This document shows, piece after piece, positions 54,890 to 63,548 of a DNA stretch of 64,000 bases (position 1 is its first letter; each line of letters begins with the position of its first letter). Made by a program: the position numbers and the translations under genes. Origin of the DNA: JBMFVE01 sp049966155 (GTDB lineage: Bacteria > Bacteroidota > Ignavibacteria > Kryptoniales > JAKASW01); assembly GCA_049966155.1 (NCBI GenBank), contig JBMFVE010000004.1, positions 124,001-188,000 on the forward strand. The letters run 5' to 3'. The notes below the pieces were generated by a model that saw nothing but the letters and a program-made list of their open reading frames with translations, was not told the DNA's origin and searched no databases.

Positions 54890-57489
54890 AATTTATGGAA
54901 TCAAAAGAAGTACGAAGCAGCTTTGTAAAGTTTTTTGAAGATAGAGGTCACAGGTTCGTTCCGAGTTCACCTGTTGTCCCTTATGATGACCCGACCCTTT
55001 TGTTTGCCAATGCAGGTATGAACCAGTTTAAAGATGTTTTTCTGGGGAAAGGAAAAAGGGACTACACAAGGGCGGTTAACTACCAGAAATGCATTCGCGT
55101 CAGTGGAAAGCACAACGATTTAGAAGAAGTCGGACGCGATACCTATCATCATACGTTCTTTGAAATGCTTGGTAATTGGTCTTTTGGCGATTACTATAAG
55201 GAGGACGCCATAAGATGGGCATGGGAACTCTTAACGGAAGTCTGGAATTTACCCAAGGATAGACTTTATGCGACTGTATACAGGACGGACGATGAAGCAT
55301 ATGAAGTCTGGGCTAAAGTTACAGATATTTCCCACAGCAGGATTTTGAGATTTGGAGAAGAAGACAATTTCTGGGAAATGGGTGATACGGGACCTTGTGG
55401 GCCCTGTTCTGAAATCCACATTGATCTTGGAGAATCTTCATGTCCCATAAATCATACACACGGTGTAAATGTCCCCGGCTGCTCACGTTTTATAGAATTG
55501 TGGAATCTCGTGTTTATTCAGTACAACAGAAATGCGGATGGAAAATTGGAGCTCCTGCCATCAAAGCATGTCGACACAGGTATGGGCTTTGAGCGTGTGG
55601 TGGCCGTATTGCAGGGAAAGCTGTCAAACTATGATACAGACATCTTTACACCTCTGATTTCAGAAATTCAAAGAATAACCGGGAAGAGATACGAGGGGAA
55701 CATAAATCAGGTGGCAATGAGAGTGGTTGCCGACCATGTTCGTGCATTGACGTTTGCAATTGCTGATGGTGCCAATCCTTCCAACGAAGGGAGAGGTTAT
55801 GTTTTGAGAAGAATACTGAGGCGGGCATCGAGATTTGGTCGCAACCTCGGCATGCATGAACCGTTCATTTTCAAACTGGTTGATGTTTTAACCGAAACAA
55901 TGGGTGACGCATTTCCTGAAATCGTTACTTCAAAAAGTAGAATAAAAGATGTAATAAATGCTGAAGAGAATGCGTTTAATGCAACTCTGGACAGAGGTCT
56001 TGAGATATTTGAAGAAGTTGTAAAGAGAGTTTCGCAAACGGGAACCGGGGTAATTCCTGGTGAAGATGTCTTTCGCCTATATGACACTTATGGATTTCCT
56101 GTTGACCTGACGGCGCTACTTGCAGAAGAACGTGGCATGCTTATCGATATGAATGGGTTTGAAAAGCTGATGACACAGCAACAGGATCGTTCACGCGAGG
56201 CGACAAAGAAGGATTTTGCAATAAGCGTGGAGCGCGAGGTTGATCTGAGAAATCTCGTTGCTGACTTGAAAACTGAATTTACCGGTTATGATACTACTGA
56301 AAATCCAGCAACCGTAATTGGGCTGAAACATAGCGGCGGTCGTCACTATTTAATTCTGGACAAAACCCCATTTTATGTGGAATCGGGTGGACAGGTTGAT
56401 GATACAGGTATTATTTCGACAGACTCACGGTCATTTTCTGTGGTTGATCTCGTTAAAATTGATGATCTGACCTTACACATTGTTGAAAATGATGAAGCTG
56501 GAGCATTGCGCATTGGTCAGAGCGTACTTGCAAGCGTAGATAGCAAGCGTAGATTGGAGATTATGCGAAATCATAGTGCCACTCATTTGTTCCATGCTGC
56601 TCTACGAAGAATTCTCGGCACGCATGTTCAACAGGCGGGGTCATTAGTCGATCCTGACAAACTGAGGTTTGATTTTACCCATCACAGGAAGGTTAGCTCC
56701 GAGGAGTTAAAAGACATCGAAGCACTTGTAAACGAAAAGATCCTGGAACGCATTGATTTGATACATTATAGAAATATTCCCTATGATGAAGCGAAGAAAA
56801 TGGGAGCGCTTGCATTTTTTGGTGATAAGTATGGAGACAAAGTTAACGTTGTTCAGTTTGGGGATTTTTCAGTTGAATTTTGCGGCGGAACGCACGTTCG
56901 CAACACGAGCGAAATAGGGTTATTTAAAATCATAAGTGAGTCCAGCATCGCCAGTGGAGTAAGAAGAGTCGAAGCTTTGACAGGCGGAGGTGTCGAGACC
57001 TATATTAATGCGCTCATAAAGCGAGCTGAAGAAAGAGAGAAAGAAAGAGACGCTCTCGCAGAGAAGATTAAATCTCTTGAAAAGGAACTCAGTTTGTACC
57101 GCTTGCGGACAGCAGTTACTTTAGCCGGAGAGTTATTAAGGAAACCTGAAATTGTGAATGGGGTTAAGCTTGTAGCCGGTATTGTTGAAGTGGATACCGA
57201 AGATGAGCTGAAACAGGTTGCTGATGAACTTAAGAACAAAATGAAAAGCGGTGTAATTGTTGTTGGGAGCAAGGTTCAGGGGAAAGCGATGTTTGTAGCT
57301 GTTGTTACCCCCGATTTAATTTCAGAAAAGCATCTTCATGCCGGCAAAATTGTTAGTGAGGTAGCGAAGGTCGTGGGTGGAAGCGGAGGGGGACGTCCAA
57401 ATTTTGCAACTGCCGGCGGTAAAGAGGAAGGCAAAATTCATGAGGCAATTTCAAAGGCAAAGGAAATTTTGAGGAAGTTTTTAAATTAG
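54886..57489 (+). CDS. alaS: Alanine--tRNA ligase
   Basis: An 867-residue class II synthetase. N-terminal motif 'FFEDRGHRFVPSSPVVP' and 'FANAGMNQFK' belong to the aminoacylation core, and 'GPCGPCSEIHID' to motif 2 surroundings. The editing domain shows 'HSATHLFHAALR' (HxxxH) and 'FCGGTHV' (CxxxH), the zinc ligands that clear mischarged Ser- and Gly-tRNA. A coiled coil (about 715-750) leads to the C-Ala domain, ending in 'GGSGGGRPNFATAGG'. ATGA overlap with clpS; an internal ATG three codons in is a possible alternative. Full length for the family. Confidence 0.97.
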   Translation: MKFMESKEVRSSFVKFFEDRGHRFVPSSPVVPYDDPTLLFANAGMNQFKDVFLGKGKRDYTRAVNYQKCIRVSGKHNDLEEVGRDTYHHTFFEMLGNWSFGDYYKEDAIRWAWELLTEVWNLPKDRLYATVYRTDDEAYEVWAKVTDISHSRILRFGEEDNFWEMGDTGPCGPCSEIHIDLGESSCPINHTHGVNVPGCSRFIELWNLVFIQYNRNADGKLELLPSKHVDTGMGFERVVAVLQGKLSNYDTDIFTPLISEIQRITGKRYEGNINQVAMRVVADHVRALTFAIADGANPSNEGRGYVLRRILRRASRFGRNLGMHEPFIFKLVDVLTETMGDAFPEIVTSKSRIKDVINAEENAFNATLDRGLEIFEEVVKRVSQTGTGVIPGEDVFRLYDTYGFPVDLTALLAEERGMLIDMNGFEKLMTQQQDRSREATKKDFAISVEREVDLRNLVADLKTEFTGYDTTENPATVIGLKHSGGRHYLILDKTPFYVESGGQVDDTGIISTDSRSFSVVDLVKIDDLTLHIVENDEAGALRIGQSVLASVDSKRRLEIMRNHSATHLFHAALRRILGTHVQQAGSLVDPDKLRFDFTHHRKVSSEELKDIEALVNEKILERIDLIHYRNIPYDEAKKMGALAFFGDKYGDKVNVVQFGDFSVEFCGGTHVRNTSEIGLFKIISESSIASGVRRVEALTGGGVETYINALIKRAEEREKERDALAEKIKSLEKELSLYRLRTAVTLAGELLRKPEIVNGVKLVAGIVEVDTEDELKQVADELKNKMKSGVIVVGSKVQGKAMFVAVVTPDLISEKHLHAGKIVSEVAKVVGGSGGGRPNFATAGGKEEGKIHEAISKAKEILRKFLN

Positions 57490-57496
57490 GAGGAGA

Positions 57497-58261
57497 ATGA
57501 AAACTTTTGACTACCTGTGTAATATCAAGGAGGCTAAGGGTGCGGGCTTCTTCCTATTACTTGATCCCGATAGGTTAAGTCGCGATGGCCTTAAGGATAC
57601 TATAGAACATGCTCAATCATCGGGAGTTGACGCCTTTTTATTTGGAACCAGCCTTATGACACGTGACACTTTCGAAGAAGCTCTTGCAGATGTGAAAAAA
57701 TTTGCAAAGGTACCCGTCATTATATTTCCAGGAAATTTGTTCCAGATTTCCGCTAAAGCTGATGCTATACTATTTATTTCAGTTCTTCAGTCAAGAAATG
57801 TTGATCTGATTATTCGCAACCACGTACACGCAGCTCCTCTTATAAAATTTCATAATCTTGAGGCAATCTCGACAGCTTATCTTCTGGTGGAGTCAGGGAA
57901 GCTGACAACAGCACAGTTCATGTCGGACAGTGTGCCCATTCCCCGTAACAAACCAGAAATTGCGGCAGCTTATGCCATGGCGGCTGAAATGTTCGGAATG
58001 AAAATGGTTTATCTTGAAGCGGGAAGTGGAGCGCAGTTCAGTATCAGCCCGGAAATGATTTCAGCTGTTGTCAAGCATTCGAGTCTTCCAGTAATTGTTG
58101 GCGGTGGAATTAGAAATCCTGACACTGCTTATGAAATTGTACGAGCAGGTGCTTCATTTGTGGTAACAGGGAACTTTTTTGAAAACAACGACCATGCTAA
58201 ATTGTTAAAAGATTTCGCAGGTGCGGTTCATTTTAAAGAAAGAAGAGGAATAATTTCCTGA
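57497..58261 (+). CDS. Geranylgeranylglyceryl-phosphate synthase family (PcrB/GGGPS) protein
   Basis: A 254-residue TIM-barrel prenyltransferase-like protein of the GGGPS/PcrB family. Blocks seen: 'FFLLLDPDR' at the first strand, 'GVDAFLFGTSLM', 'VPVIIFPGNLFQIS', 'LEAGSGA' and the phosphate-binding 'VIVGGGIRNPDTA'. In archaea these enzymes join glycerol-1-phosphate to geranylgeranyl diphosphate for ether lipids; Bacteroidetes-type homologues exist with similar chemistry. A very strong AGGAGGAG ribosome site 1-3 nt apart from the ATG region marks the start. It overlaps the gmhA ATG by one base. A role in an unusual bacterial prenyl-glycerol lipid is inference. Confidence 0.88.
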   Translation: MKTFDYLCNIKEAKGAGFFLLLDPDRLSRDGLKDTIEHAQSSGVDAFLFGTSLMTRDTFEEALADVKKFAKVPVIIFPGNLFQISAKADAILFISVLQSRNVDLIIRNHVHAAPLIKFHNLEAISTAYLLVESGKLTTAQFMSDSVPIPRNKPEIAAAYAMAAEMFGMKMVYLEAGSGAQFSISPEMISAVVKHSSLPVIVGGGIRNPDTAYEIVRAGASFVVTGNFFENNDHAKLLKDFAGAVHFKERRGIIS

Positions 58262-58845
58262 TGGTAGACAGGACAAAGTTCATCCGTGAATCGTTAGAAG
58301 AGAGTGCTGCTACAAAGAAATTGATTCTTGAGAGGTGTTTTGATGACATTTTTAAGGCGGTGAGTGTAGTGGTGGATGCATTAAGGAGCGGCAATAAACT
58401 ACTCCTGATTGGCAATGGTGGCAGTGCAGCAGACTCACAGCACATTGCTACAGAATTTACAATACGTCTTAACCACCAGATTAATAGACCGGGCATTCCT
58501 GCCATTGCTCTTACAACCGACACATCAGCTTTAACTGCAGGAGGTAATGACATTGGATTTGAGAACACATTTGCTCGCCTTGTCGAAGCAATTGGAAGAA
58601 AAGGTGACGTCTTATTCGCAATTTCAACGAGCGGTAACTCTGAGAATGTTGTCCGTGCGGCTGAAAAAGCACATCAAAATGGGATTTTCATCATAGGATT
58701 ACTGGGCAAGGATGGAGGAAAACTGAAGCAGCTGGTGGATCTCCCTATAATTGTTCCTTCTAACAATACCCAGCGCATCCAGGAAGGCCATATCACAATC
58801 GGTCATATTATTTCCGAGCTGGCTGAGATGGAAATGTATTCATAA
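58261..58845 (+). CDS. gmhA: Phosphoheptose (sedoheptulose 7-phosphate) isomerase
   Basis: A 194-residue SIS-domain protein. 'GNGGSAADSQHIATEF' is the substrate-binding loop and 'ISTSGNSENVV' the second phosphate loop, while 'TQRIQEGHITIGHIISE' is the C-terminal GmhA signature with the catalytic Glu and His. It converts sedoheptulose 7-phosphate to D-glycero-D-manno-heptose 7-phosphate, the first step of heptose supply for lipopolysaccharide core. Cytoplasmic. ATG at 58261 overlaps the preceding TGA. It is the only heptose gene here. Confidence 0.93.
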   Translation: MVDRTKFIRESLEESAATKKLILERCFDDIFKAVSVVVDALRSGNKLLLIGNGGSAADSQHIATEFTIRLNHQINRPGIPAIALTTDTSALTAGGNDIGFENTFARLVEAIGRKGDVLFAISTSGNSENVVRAAEKAHQNGIFIIGLLGKDGGKLKQLVDLPIIVPSNNTQRIQEGHITIGHIISELAEMEMYS

Positions 58846-58870
58846 AAAAAGAGTGTTAAATTAGACTACA

Positions 58871-59158
58871 ATGATGACTAAATTATCGTCGGCAGAGATT
58901 GAATCCAGAATTTTAAAACTTCAATCATGGGAAAGAGTGGGGAGTTCAATCAAACGTGATTTTAAACTAAAAGATTTTCAACACGCTATGGGGTTTGTTG
59001 TAAAAGTTGCTCTTGCTGCAGAGAAAATGGATCATCATCCGGATATAACGATTGAATATAATAGGGTGAAAATTGTTCTAACTACTCATAGTGTTGAAGG
59101 GTTAACAGCACTGGACTTCGAGCTGGCGGAAAAAATAGATAAACTGTTTCAGACTTGA
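58871..59158 (+). CDS. Pterin-4a-carbinolamine dehydratase
   Basis: A 95-residue enzyme of the PCD/DCoH family. The active-site motif 'AEKMDHHPDI' with its paired His residues is clear, as is the 'NRVKIVLTTHSVEGLTALDFELAEKI' end (two strands and the last helix). It dehydrates 4a-hydroxytetrahydropterin, supporting phenylalanine hydroxylase or molybdopterin-related chemistry. No phenylalanine hydroxylase is nearby, so the partner is unclear. The stop overlaps the pyrE ATG by one base. Two adjacent ATG codons (58871, 58874) are possible starts. Confidence 0.93.
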   Translation: MMTKLSSAEIESRILKLQSWERVGSSIKRDFKLKDFQHAMGFVVKVALAAEKMDHHPDITIEYNRVKIVLTTHSVEGLTALDFELAEKIDKLFQT

Positions 59159-59748
59159 TGGACAAGGAAAGGATAATAGAACTATTTCAGAAGACAGGTG
59201 CCCTTCAGCAGGGGCACTTTCTTTTAACCAGCGGGTTACACAGTTCAGAATACTTCCAGTGTGCGAAAGTCCTGCAGTATCCAGCTTACAATGAACTACT
59301 ATGTAGTGAAATTGCAGCACATTTTTCCGATAAAAAAATAGATGTGGTTGTTTCACCAGCTATAGGTGGAATAATGGTTGGACAGGAAGTTGCCAGGCAG
59401 GTGGGCAGTCGTGGGATTTTTGCTGAACGGGATAATGGTAAAATGTCTCTTCGGCGAGGATTTGAAATCAGGAATGACGAGTTTGTCCTTGTGTGTGAAG
59501 ATGTTGTTACCACAGGTGGCAGTGTACATGAAGTTGTTGAACTGGTGCGAAACGCAGGTGCAACTATTTTGGGCGTAGCATGTATTGTCGATCGGAGTAC
59601 GACGGCTGTAAATTTTGGTGTAGATTTTTTTCATATTCTCAAGATGCCTGTTCCGGTTTTTCAACCTGAAAATTGCCCATTGTGCAGGTCAGGAATCCCA
59701 TTGATCAAACCAGGGAGTCGCGGAATAAATGTCTCTAAAACTAATTAA
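59158..59748 (+). CDS. pyrE: Orotate phosphoribosyltransferase
   Basis: A 196-residue enzyme. 'GHFLLTSGLHS' and 'YFQCAKVLQYP' form the orotate-side, and the PRPP-binding 'LVCEDVVTTGGS' shows the acidic pair followed by TTGGS. It forms orotidine 5'-monophosphate in pyrimidine synthesis. ATG at 59158 is used because it overlaps the dehydratase stop; an in-frame TTG one codon earlier is unlikely. The last 20 bases overlap the Nudix gene. It fits with the nucleoside phosphorylase two genes on, together covering de novo and salvage routes. Confidence 0.94.
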   Translation: MDKERIIELFQKTGALQQGHFLLTSGLHSSEYFQCAKVLQYPAYNELLCSEIAAHFSDKKIDVVVSPAIGGIMVGQEVARQVGSRGIFAERDNGKMSLRRGFEIRNDEFVLVCEDVVTTGGSVHEVVELVRNAGATILGVACIVDRSTTAVNFGVDFFHILKMPVPVFQPENCPLCRSGIPLIKPGSRGINVSKTN

Positions 59749-60262
59749 TCGTCAGGTTGTATTCAGGGGCCGTGTATTTAACACGATAGTTGACGAAGTT
59801 GAGTATGAATCGGGTAGAAAGACCATTCGAGAAGTTGCTGAACATCCGGGAGGGGCGGTTGTCCTTCCGTTACTTGATGACGGTAACGTGGTCTTTGTTC
59901 GCCAGAAAAGATATCCGATGAATAGTTTGCTGTATGAGCTCCCGGCAGGGAAACTGGAACCAGGGGAACTTCCTGAATTATGTGCTGTGAGAGAGTTGAG
60001 GGAAGAAACAGGCTATACCGCAGAGAAGATTGAGGAGCTCACGGCAATTTATACTTCGCCTGGATTTTGTACGGAAAAGCTATATATATATCTAGCAACT
60101 GGTTTGCATGATGGTCAGCAAAATTTGGAAGAAGGAGAGGAGGGATTAACTCTCGAGAGAATACAGTACGAAAGAGCTTTCGAAATGGTTTACAATGGCG
60201 AGATTGTCGATGCAAAGACAATAGCCGGGTTGTTTTTCCTTGAAAGAAAAATGCATCATTGA
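59729..60262 (+). CDS. Nudix hydrolase, ADP-ribose-pyrophosphatase type
   Basis: A 177-residue Nudix enzyme. The box G-x5-E-x7-REUxEExGU is present with 'GKLEPGELPE' and 'RELREETGY'. The N-terminal 'RQVVFRGRVFNTIVDEVEY' and later 'YTSPGFCTEKLYIYLA' place it with ADP-ribose or NDP-sugar pyrophosphatases. It overlaps pyrE by 20 bases, so translation is tightly coupled. It likely hydrolyses ADP-ribose or a nucleoside diphosphate derivative using divalent metal. Cytoplasmic; precise substrate not resolved. Confidence 0.9.
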   Translation: MSLKLINRQVVFRGRVFNTIVDEVEYESGRKTIREVAEHPGGAVVLPLLDDGNVVFVRQKRYPMNSLLYELPAGKLEPGELPELCAVRELREETGYTAEKIEELTAIYTSPGFCTEKLYIYLATGLHDGQQNLEEGEEGLTLERIQYERAFEMVYNGEIVDAKTIAGLFFLERKMHH

Positions 60263-60268
60263 CTAAGG

Positions 60269-61582
60269 ATGTATACCCCTTACGAAATTATTAAGGCAAA
60301 AAGGGATGGCACTGAGTTATCTGATGAGCAGCTCAGGTATTTTATAAAGGGGTATTCCAATGGGGAAATTCATGACTATCAGGCTTCTGCGTTATTGATG
60401 GCTATTTTCTTCCGTGGGATGAATGATCGTGAGGTTACAAGCCTCACTCGCGCTATGATTGAAACAGGTCAAGTTGTAGATCTCAGCGAAATTACAGGGT
60501 GCAAAGTTGACAAACACTCCACTGGCGGTGTGGGTGATAAAATTTCATTGCTTCTTGCACCCCTGGCAGCTGCCTGTGGCGCGAAGGTACCTATGGTATC
60601 TGGAAGAGGACTTGGGCACACCGGTGGAACAATAGATAAGCTCGAATCAATTCCTGGATTTCGAACTGCCCTTTCCATTTCCGAGTACAAGGATATTCTT
60701 AAAAGAGTCGGATTGGTAATGAGTGCTCAGTCAGAAGATATAGTTCCAGCCGACAAGAAGCTGTATGCTTTGAGAGATGTAACTGCAACGGTTGAATCAA
60801 TACCGCTGATTACGGCAAGCATAATGAGCAAAAAGATAGCCGAAGGAATTGACGCGCTGGTACTTGATGTTAAAGTGGGAAACGGCGCTTTCATGAAAAA
60901 TCCGGACGATGCAAGAAATCTCGCAAGGAAGATGGTGGAAGTAGGAAAGATGTTTGGGAAGAAAGTGACAGCATTTTTGACAGATATGAACCAACCGCTC
61001 GGTAATGAAATTGGTAACTGGCGTGAGATTGTCGAATCTGTTAAAGTGCTGAGATCTGAGTGCAATGTTGAGGATGTGGAAGAACTTACGGTAAGTTTAA
61101 CTTCTGAAGTGGTCAGACTCTGTTTAGGCATATCGCCAGGTGAAGCTGAAGGAATCGTTCGAAAAAAACTTAAAGACGGTTCGGGTTATGAAAAATTCAG
61201 GGAGATGGTCGCTGCACAGGGTGGCGACGTTTCCTTTATTGATAATTTGCAAAAGTATCCAGAACCAAAGGTAATTCTTGAGATCAAGGGTAAAGAGACC
61301 GGATACGTTGGCTTTATTAATGCTTATCGGATTGGAATGGCAGCAGTGAAGCTTGGGGCCGGCAGGTTAAAATTAACCGATTCCATAGATCCTGTTGCAG
61401 GCATTCGCATTGAGAAGAAAGTGGGGGATTTCTTGCGAGCGGGAGATGTTATTGCATTTATTTACGGTAACGATGAGAAAAGGTCAAGGGCTGCTTACGC
61501 GGAGGTAGAAGCTTCATTTGAAATTTCGTCAGAGAAGCCTCATAAAGCCAACCTAATACTGGAAAGGATTTACAGCGAGTGA
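60269..61582 (+). CDS. deoA: Pyrimidine-nucleoside / thymidine phosphorylase
   Basis: A 437-residue enzyme. The family signature 'DKHSTGGVGDK' (phosphate and base site) and 'GRGLGHTGGT' follow the helical N-terminal domain; 'YALRDVTATVESIPLI' and 'LDVKVGNGAFMK' are further hallmarks, the latter with the lysine-glycine-rich loop. The C-terminal domain ends after 'SRAAYAEVEASFEIS'. It phosphorolyses thymidine, uridine or deoxyuridine. Distinguishing thymidine-specific from general pyrimidine-nucleoside enzymes needs alignment. TAAGG before the ATG marks the start. Last gene of the clpS operon. Confidence 0.93.
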   Translation: MYTPYEIIKAKRDGTELSDEQLRYFIKGYSNGEIHDYQASALLMAIFFRGMNDREVTSLTRAMIETGQVVDLSEITGCKVDKHSTGGVGDKISLLLAPLAAACGAKVPMVSGRGLGHTGGTIDKLESIPGFRTALSISEYKDILKRVGLVMSAQSEDIVPADKKLYALRDVTATVESIPLITASIMSKKIAEGIDALVLDVKVGNGAFMKNPDDARNLARKMVEVGKMFGKKVTAFLTDMNQPLGNEIGNWREIVESVKVLRSECNVEDVEELTVSLTSEVVRLCLGISPGEAEGIVRKKLKDGSGYEKFREMVAAQGGDVSFIDNLQKYPEPKVILEIKGKETGYVGFINAYRIGMAAVKLGAGRLKLTDSIDPVAGIRIEKKVGDFLRAGDVIAFIYGNDEKRSRAAYAEVEASFEISSEKPHKANLILERIYSE

Positions 61583-61624
61583 TGTTCTGGATTTTACTAT
61601 AAATTTTCAATTAAGGAGTATTAT

Positions 61625-61951
61625 ATGGGTAAGGTTATAATGTATCAGAAGGCAACATGCGGTACCTGTAAGAAGGAAAAAGCTTATTTAACAAAGGTAA
61701 AGATAAGCTTTGAAGAACGTGACATTATTAAGGAGCCGCCATCGAGGGAGTTCCTTGAGAAGAATATAGATGAGAACCGTCTTGATGACTATATTAATAA
61801 GCATTCGAAACCATACAGAGATTTGAAGCTTGGAAGTAAGAAAATCAGCAAATCTGAGCTTATAGATCTTATGCTCAAAGATCCCAATCTCATCAAACGG
61901 CCAATTATTATAGACGGAAAGAGAGTTTATTTTGGATATAACGAGATTTAA
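61625..61951 (+). CDS. ArsC/Spx-family protein
   Basis: A 108-residue thioredoxin-fold protein of the ArsC/Spx/YffB family. 'MYQKATCGTCKKEKAYL' gives a CxxC near the N-terminus, and 'LLxxPNLIKRPI'-like 'DPNLIKRPIII' is the typical second half. The Cys-x-x-Cys arrangement is closer to Spx or YffB than to one-Cys arsenate reductase. Function could be arsenate reduction or a redox role. 'AAGGAGTATTAT' before the ATG is a good ribosome site. It stands 42 bases after the phosphorylase and may be read from the same transcript. Confidence 0.85.
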   Translation: MGKVIMYQKATCGTCKKEKAYLTKVKISFEERDIIKEPPSREFLEKNIDENRLDDYINKHSKPYRDLKLGSKKISKSELIDLMLKDPNLIKRPIIIDGKRVYFGYNEI

Positions 61952-62073
61952 ACTATTTCTCTATTTTCATGAAACCCATCTTTAGCTCTCATAAACCTTT
62001 GTCAGAAGGAGGAACAGTAACAGCTTAATCAAAACTTTCAAAGATGTTCAACATTTCATAACGGTATCGCGAA

Positions 62074-62478
62074 ATGAAATCTGAAGACGAAATCATAAGA
62101 GCGCTTGATGACATCATTGACGGTAAAATTGTTAATAGGTCTATGCACAGGCTTGTGTATGACGGAAGAGATGTAAGTCAGTCTTTCATTGAGCGACTCA
62201 TCCAGCGGAATTATCTCCCTATGAGAGTAGAAGAAATCTCAGTAAATAGCGGGGAACGTGTTCCTGCGTTTGTGGTCAGAGATGTTGTCGCCTACTTTGG
62301 ATGGGTGTTTGTTGAGAAATTTTCGGATAAGAAATCAAGAAAGCTCTTCGGTAGTGTTGTAAAGAACAAAAAAGGGGATTGGCTGATTCAAATCCCGACC
62401 AACAGTAAGGAAATTGTCTATGCTAATCTTGATGATAAAGTTGAAATTGAAAATGAGAAATTATTTGTAATGCATTAA
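62074..62478 (+). CDS. Protein of unknown function, 134 residues
   Basis: I do not recognise this family. The protein is soluble-looking, with a charged N-terminal helix ('DEIIRALDDIIDGK'), an 'RLVYDGRDVSQSFIERLIQR' segment, a hydrophobic 'VVAYFGWVFVEKF' stretch, and a C-terminal beta-rich part ('DWLIQIPTNSK', 'KVEIENEK'). It has no signal peptide, Cys motif or membrane helix. The frame fits its neighbours in composition, and the flanking spaces (122 and 36 bases) suit a stand-alone gene. It is convergent with the inositol-monophosphatase gene. ATG at 62074 has no clear ribosome site. Confidence 0.65.
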   Translation: MKSEDEIIRALDDIIDGKIVNRSMHRLVYDGRDVSQSFIERLIQRNYLPMRVEEISVNSGERVPAFVVRDVVAYFGWVFVEKFSDKKSRKLFGSVVKNKKGDWLIQIPTNSKEIVYANLDDKVEIENEKLFVMH

Positions 62479-62514
62479 AGCTTTTAAGTGAGCTGCAACA
62501 GGTTGGACATAGTA

Positions 62515-63291
62515 CTAATCGTATAGATTTCGGGACAGTAGCTCTATCATTTGATCATGAATCAACCCGTTGGAAAGCAGGATATTTTTGTCATATATAC
62601 TGTACTCCATTCCACGAAAATCAGAAACCCTTCCTCCTGCTTCGGTAGCTATCAGAACCGCAGCAGCTGTGTCCCACGGATGCAGATTCACTTCCCAGAA
62701 ACCGTCAAGTCGGCCTGCAGCAACGTAACAAATGTCAAGGGCAGCAGAACCTAACCTGCGAATTGCCTGTGCGTACAAAAGAAATGTGTTGAAATGCTCA
62801 ATGCAATTAAATGGATTGTCCTTAACATCGTAGGGGAATCCGGTCGCAAGCATGGCGTGACTTAAGTCGCGCACCTGCGTTACCTTTATTCGCTTGCCGT
62901 TTAAAAATGCTCCCGAACCTTTCTCGGCAGCGAAAAGTTCGTTAAAGTTTGGGTCATAAACCACGCCGGCAATGACCTGGCCTCTGTATTCAAGTCCAAT
63001 GGAAACACAATACACAGGGAAGCCATGCGTAAAGTTCGTGGTTCCGTCCAGTGGATCAACAATCCACTTGTAATCAGAGACCGATTTTGTCGCTCCACCC
63101 TCTTCGGCAAGAATTTCATGCCCGGGAAAGTTCTTTCGGATGAAATCAACTATCATCGCTTCCGATCTTCTGTCGATGTCCGTGACAAGATTGGTGAATG
63201 AACCTTTCTCAATTATTTCGGAAATTTTTCCCTGGTTTTCCTTCAAAAATTTTCCTGCTTGCTTTGCTATATCTATAATTCTCTCTATCAT
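62515..63291 (-). CDS. suhB: Inositol-monophosphatase family protein (SuhB-like)
   Basis: A 258-residue Mg-dependent phosphatase. The metal-site motifs are 'ILAEEGGATK' (Glu), 'WIVDPLDGTTNFTHGFP' (Asp-Pro-Leu-Asp-Gly-Thr) and 'HPWDTAAAVLIATEAGG' (third Asp). These define the inositol monophosphatase / SuhB group, which hydrolyses inositol phosphate or related sugar phosphates. Length is normal. The start ATG at 63291 has no strong ribosome site. It lies 253 bases downstream of the T9SS cargo gene on the same strand, and its own promoter in that gap is likely. Confidence 0.92.
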   Translation of the reverse strand: MIERIIDIAKQAGKFLKENQGKISEIIEKGSFTNLVTDIDRRSEAMIVDFIRKNFPGHEILAEEGGATKSVSDYKWIVDPLDGTTNFTHGFPVYCVSIGLEYRGQVIAGVVYDPNFNELFAAEKGSGAFLNGKRIKVTQVRDLSHAMLATGFPYDVKDNPFNCIEHFNTFLLYAQAIRRLGSAALDICYVAAGRLDGFWEVNLHPWDTAAAVLIATEAGGRVSDFRGMEYSIYDKNILLSNGLIHDQMIELLSRNLYD

Positions 63292-63446
63292 TTCACAGTA
63301 ATTTAATGAATATTATCTCAAAGAAAATGTAAAAAAAAGGGAACTCCCGGACGACCGTCCACTTATAGAATTCACTGTTCCGTCCTGTTATCCTTCGAAA
63401 TTCACTTGAGTGTGGACGTCATCTCTCGCATCATAAGGTCGTTCCC

Positions 63447-63498
63447 TCCATCGGTAGTCAAGCAGTACCTCGACCTGATACCGCCTGACCCCGATGGA
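63447..63498. promoter_or_regulatory. Long inverted repeat in the gap before suhB
   Basis: TCCATCGG (63447-63454) and CCGATGGA (63491-63498) form a perfect 8-bp inverted repeat. A smaller one, GGTA with TACC, lies inside it. This GC-richer stretch stands out in an AT-rich gap and could be an RNA structure or an eroded gene. It could also be chance. Confidence 0.2.
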
Positions 63499-63528
63499 TA
63501 ATTGAGCAATATTTTACTTGTCCTTCAC

Positions 63529-63548
63529 ATAGTATCGTATGATACTAT
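63529..63548 (-). terminator. Palindrome at the stop codon of the T9SS cargo gene
   Basis: ATAGTATC and GATACTAT form a perfect 8-bp stem with a 4-nt loop, and the gene's TAG stop lies in the first arm on the minus strand. There is no U tract after it. It may end the transcript or protect the 3' end. Confidence 0.4.

Noticed and set aside
60727..61131. Open minus-strand frame of 134 codons rich in Ser and Ile
   Set aside because: It is antisense to deoA, whose signature motifs and codon use are clear.
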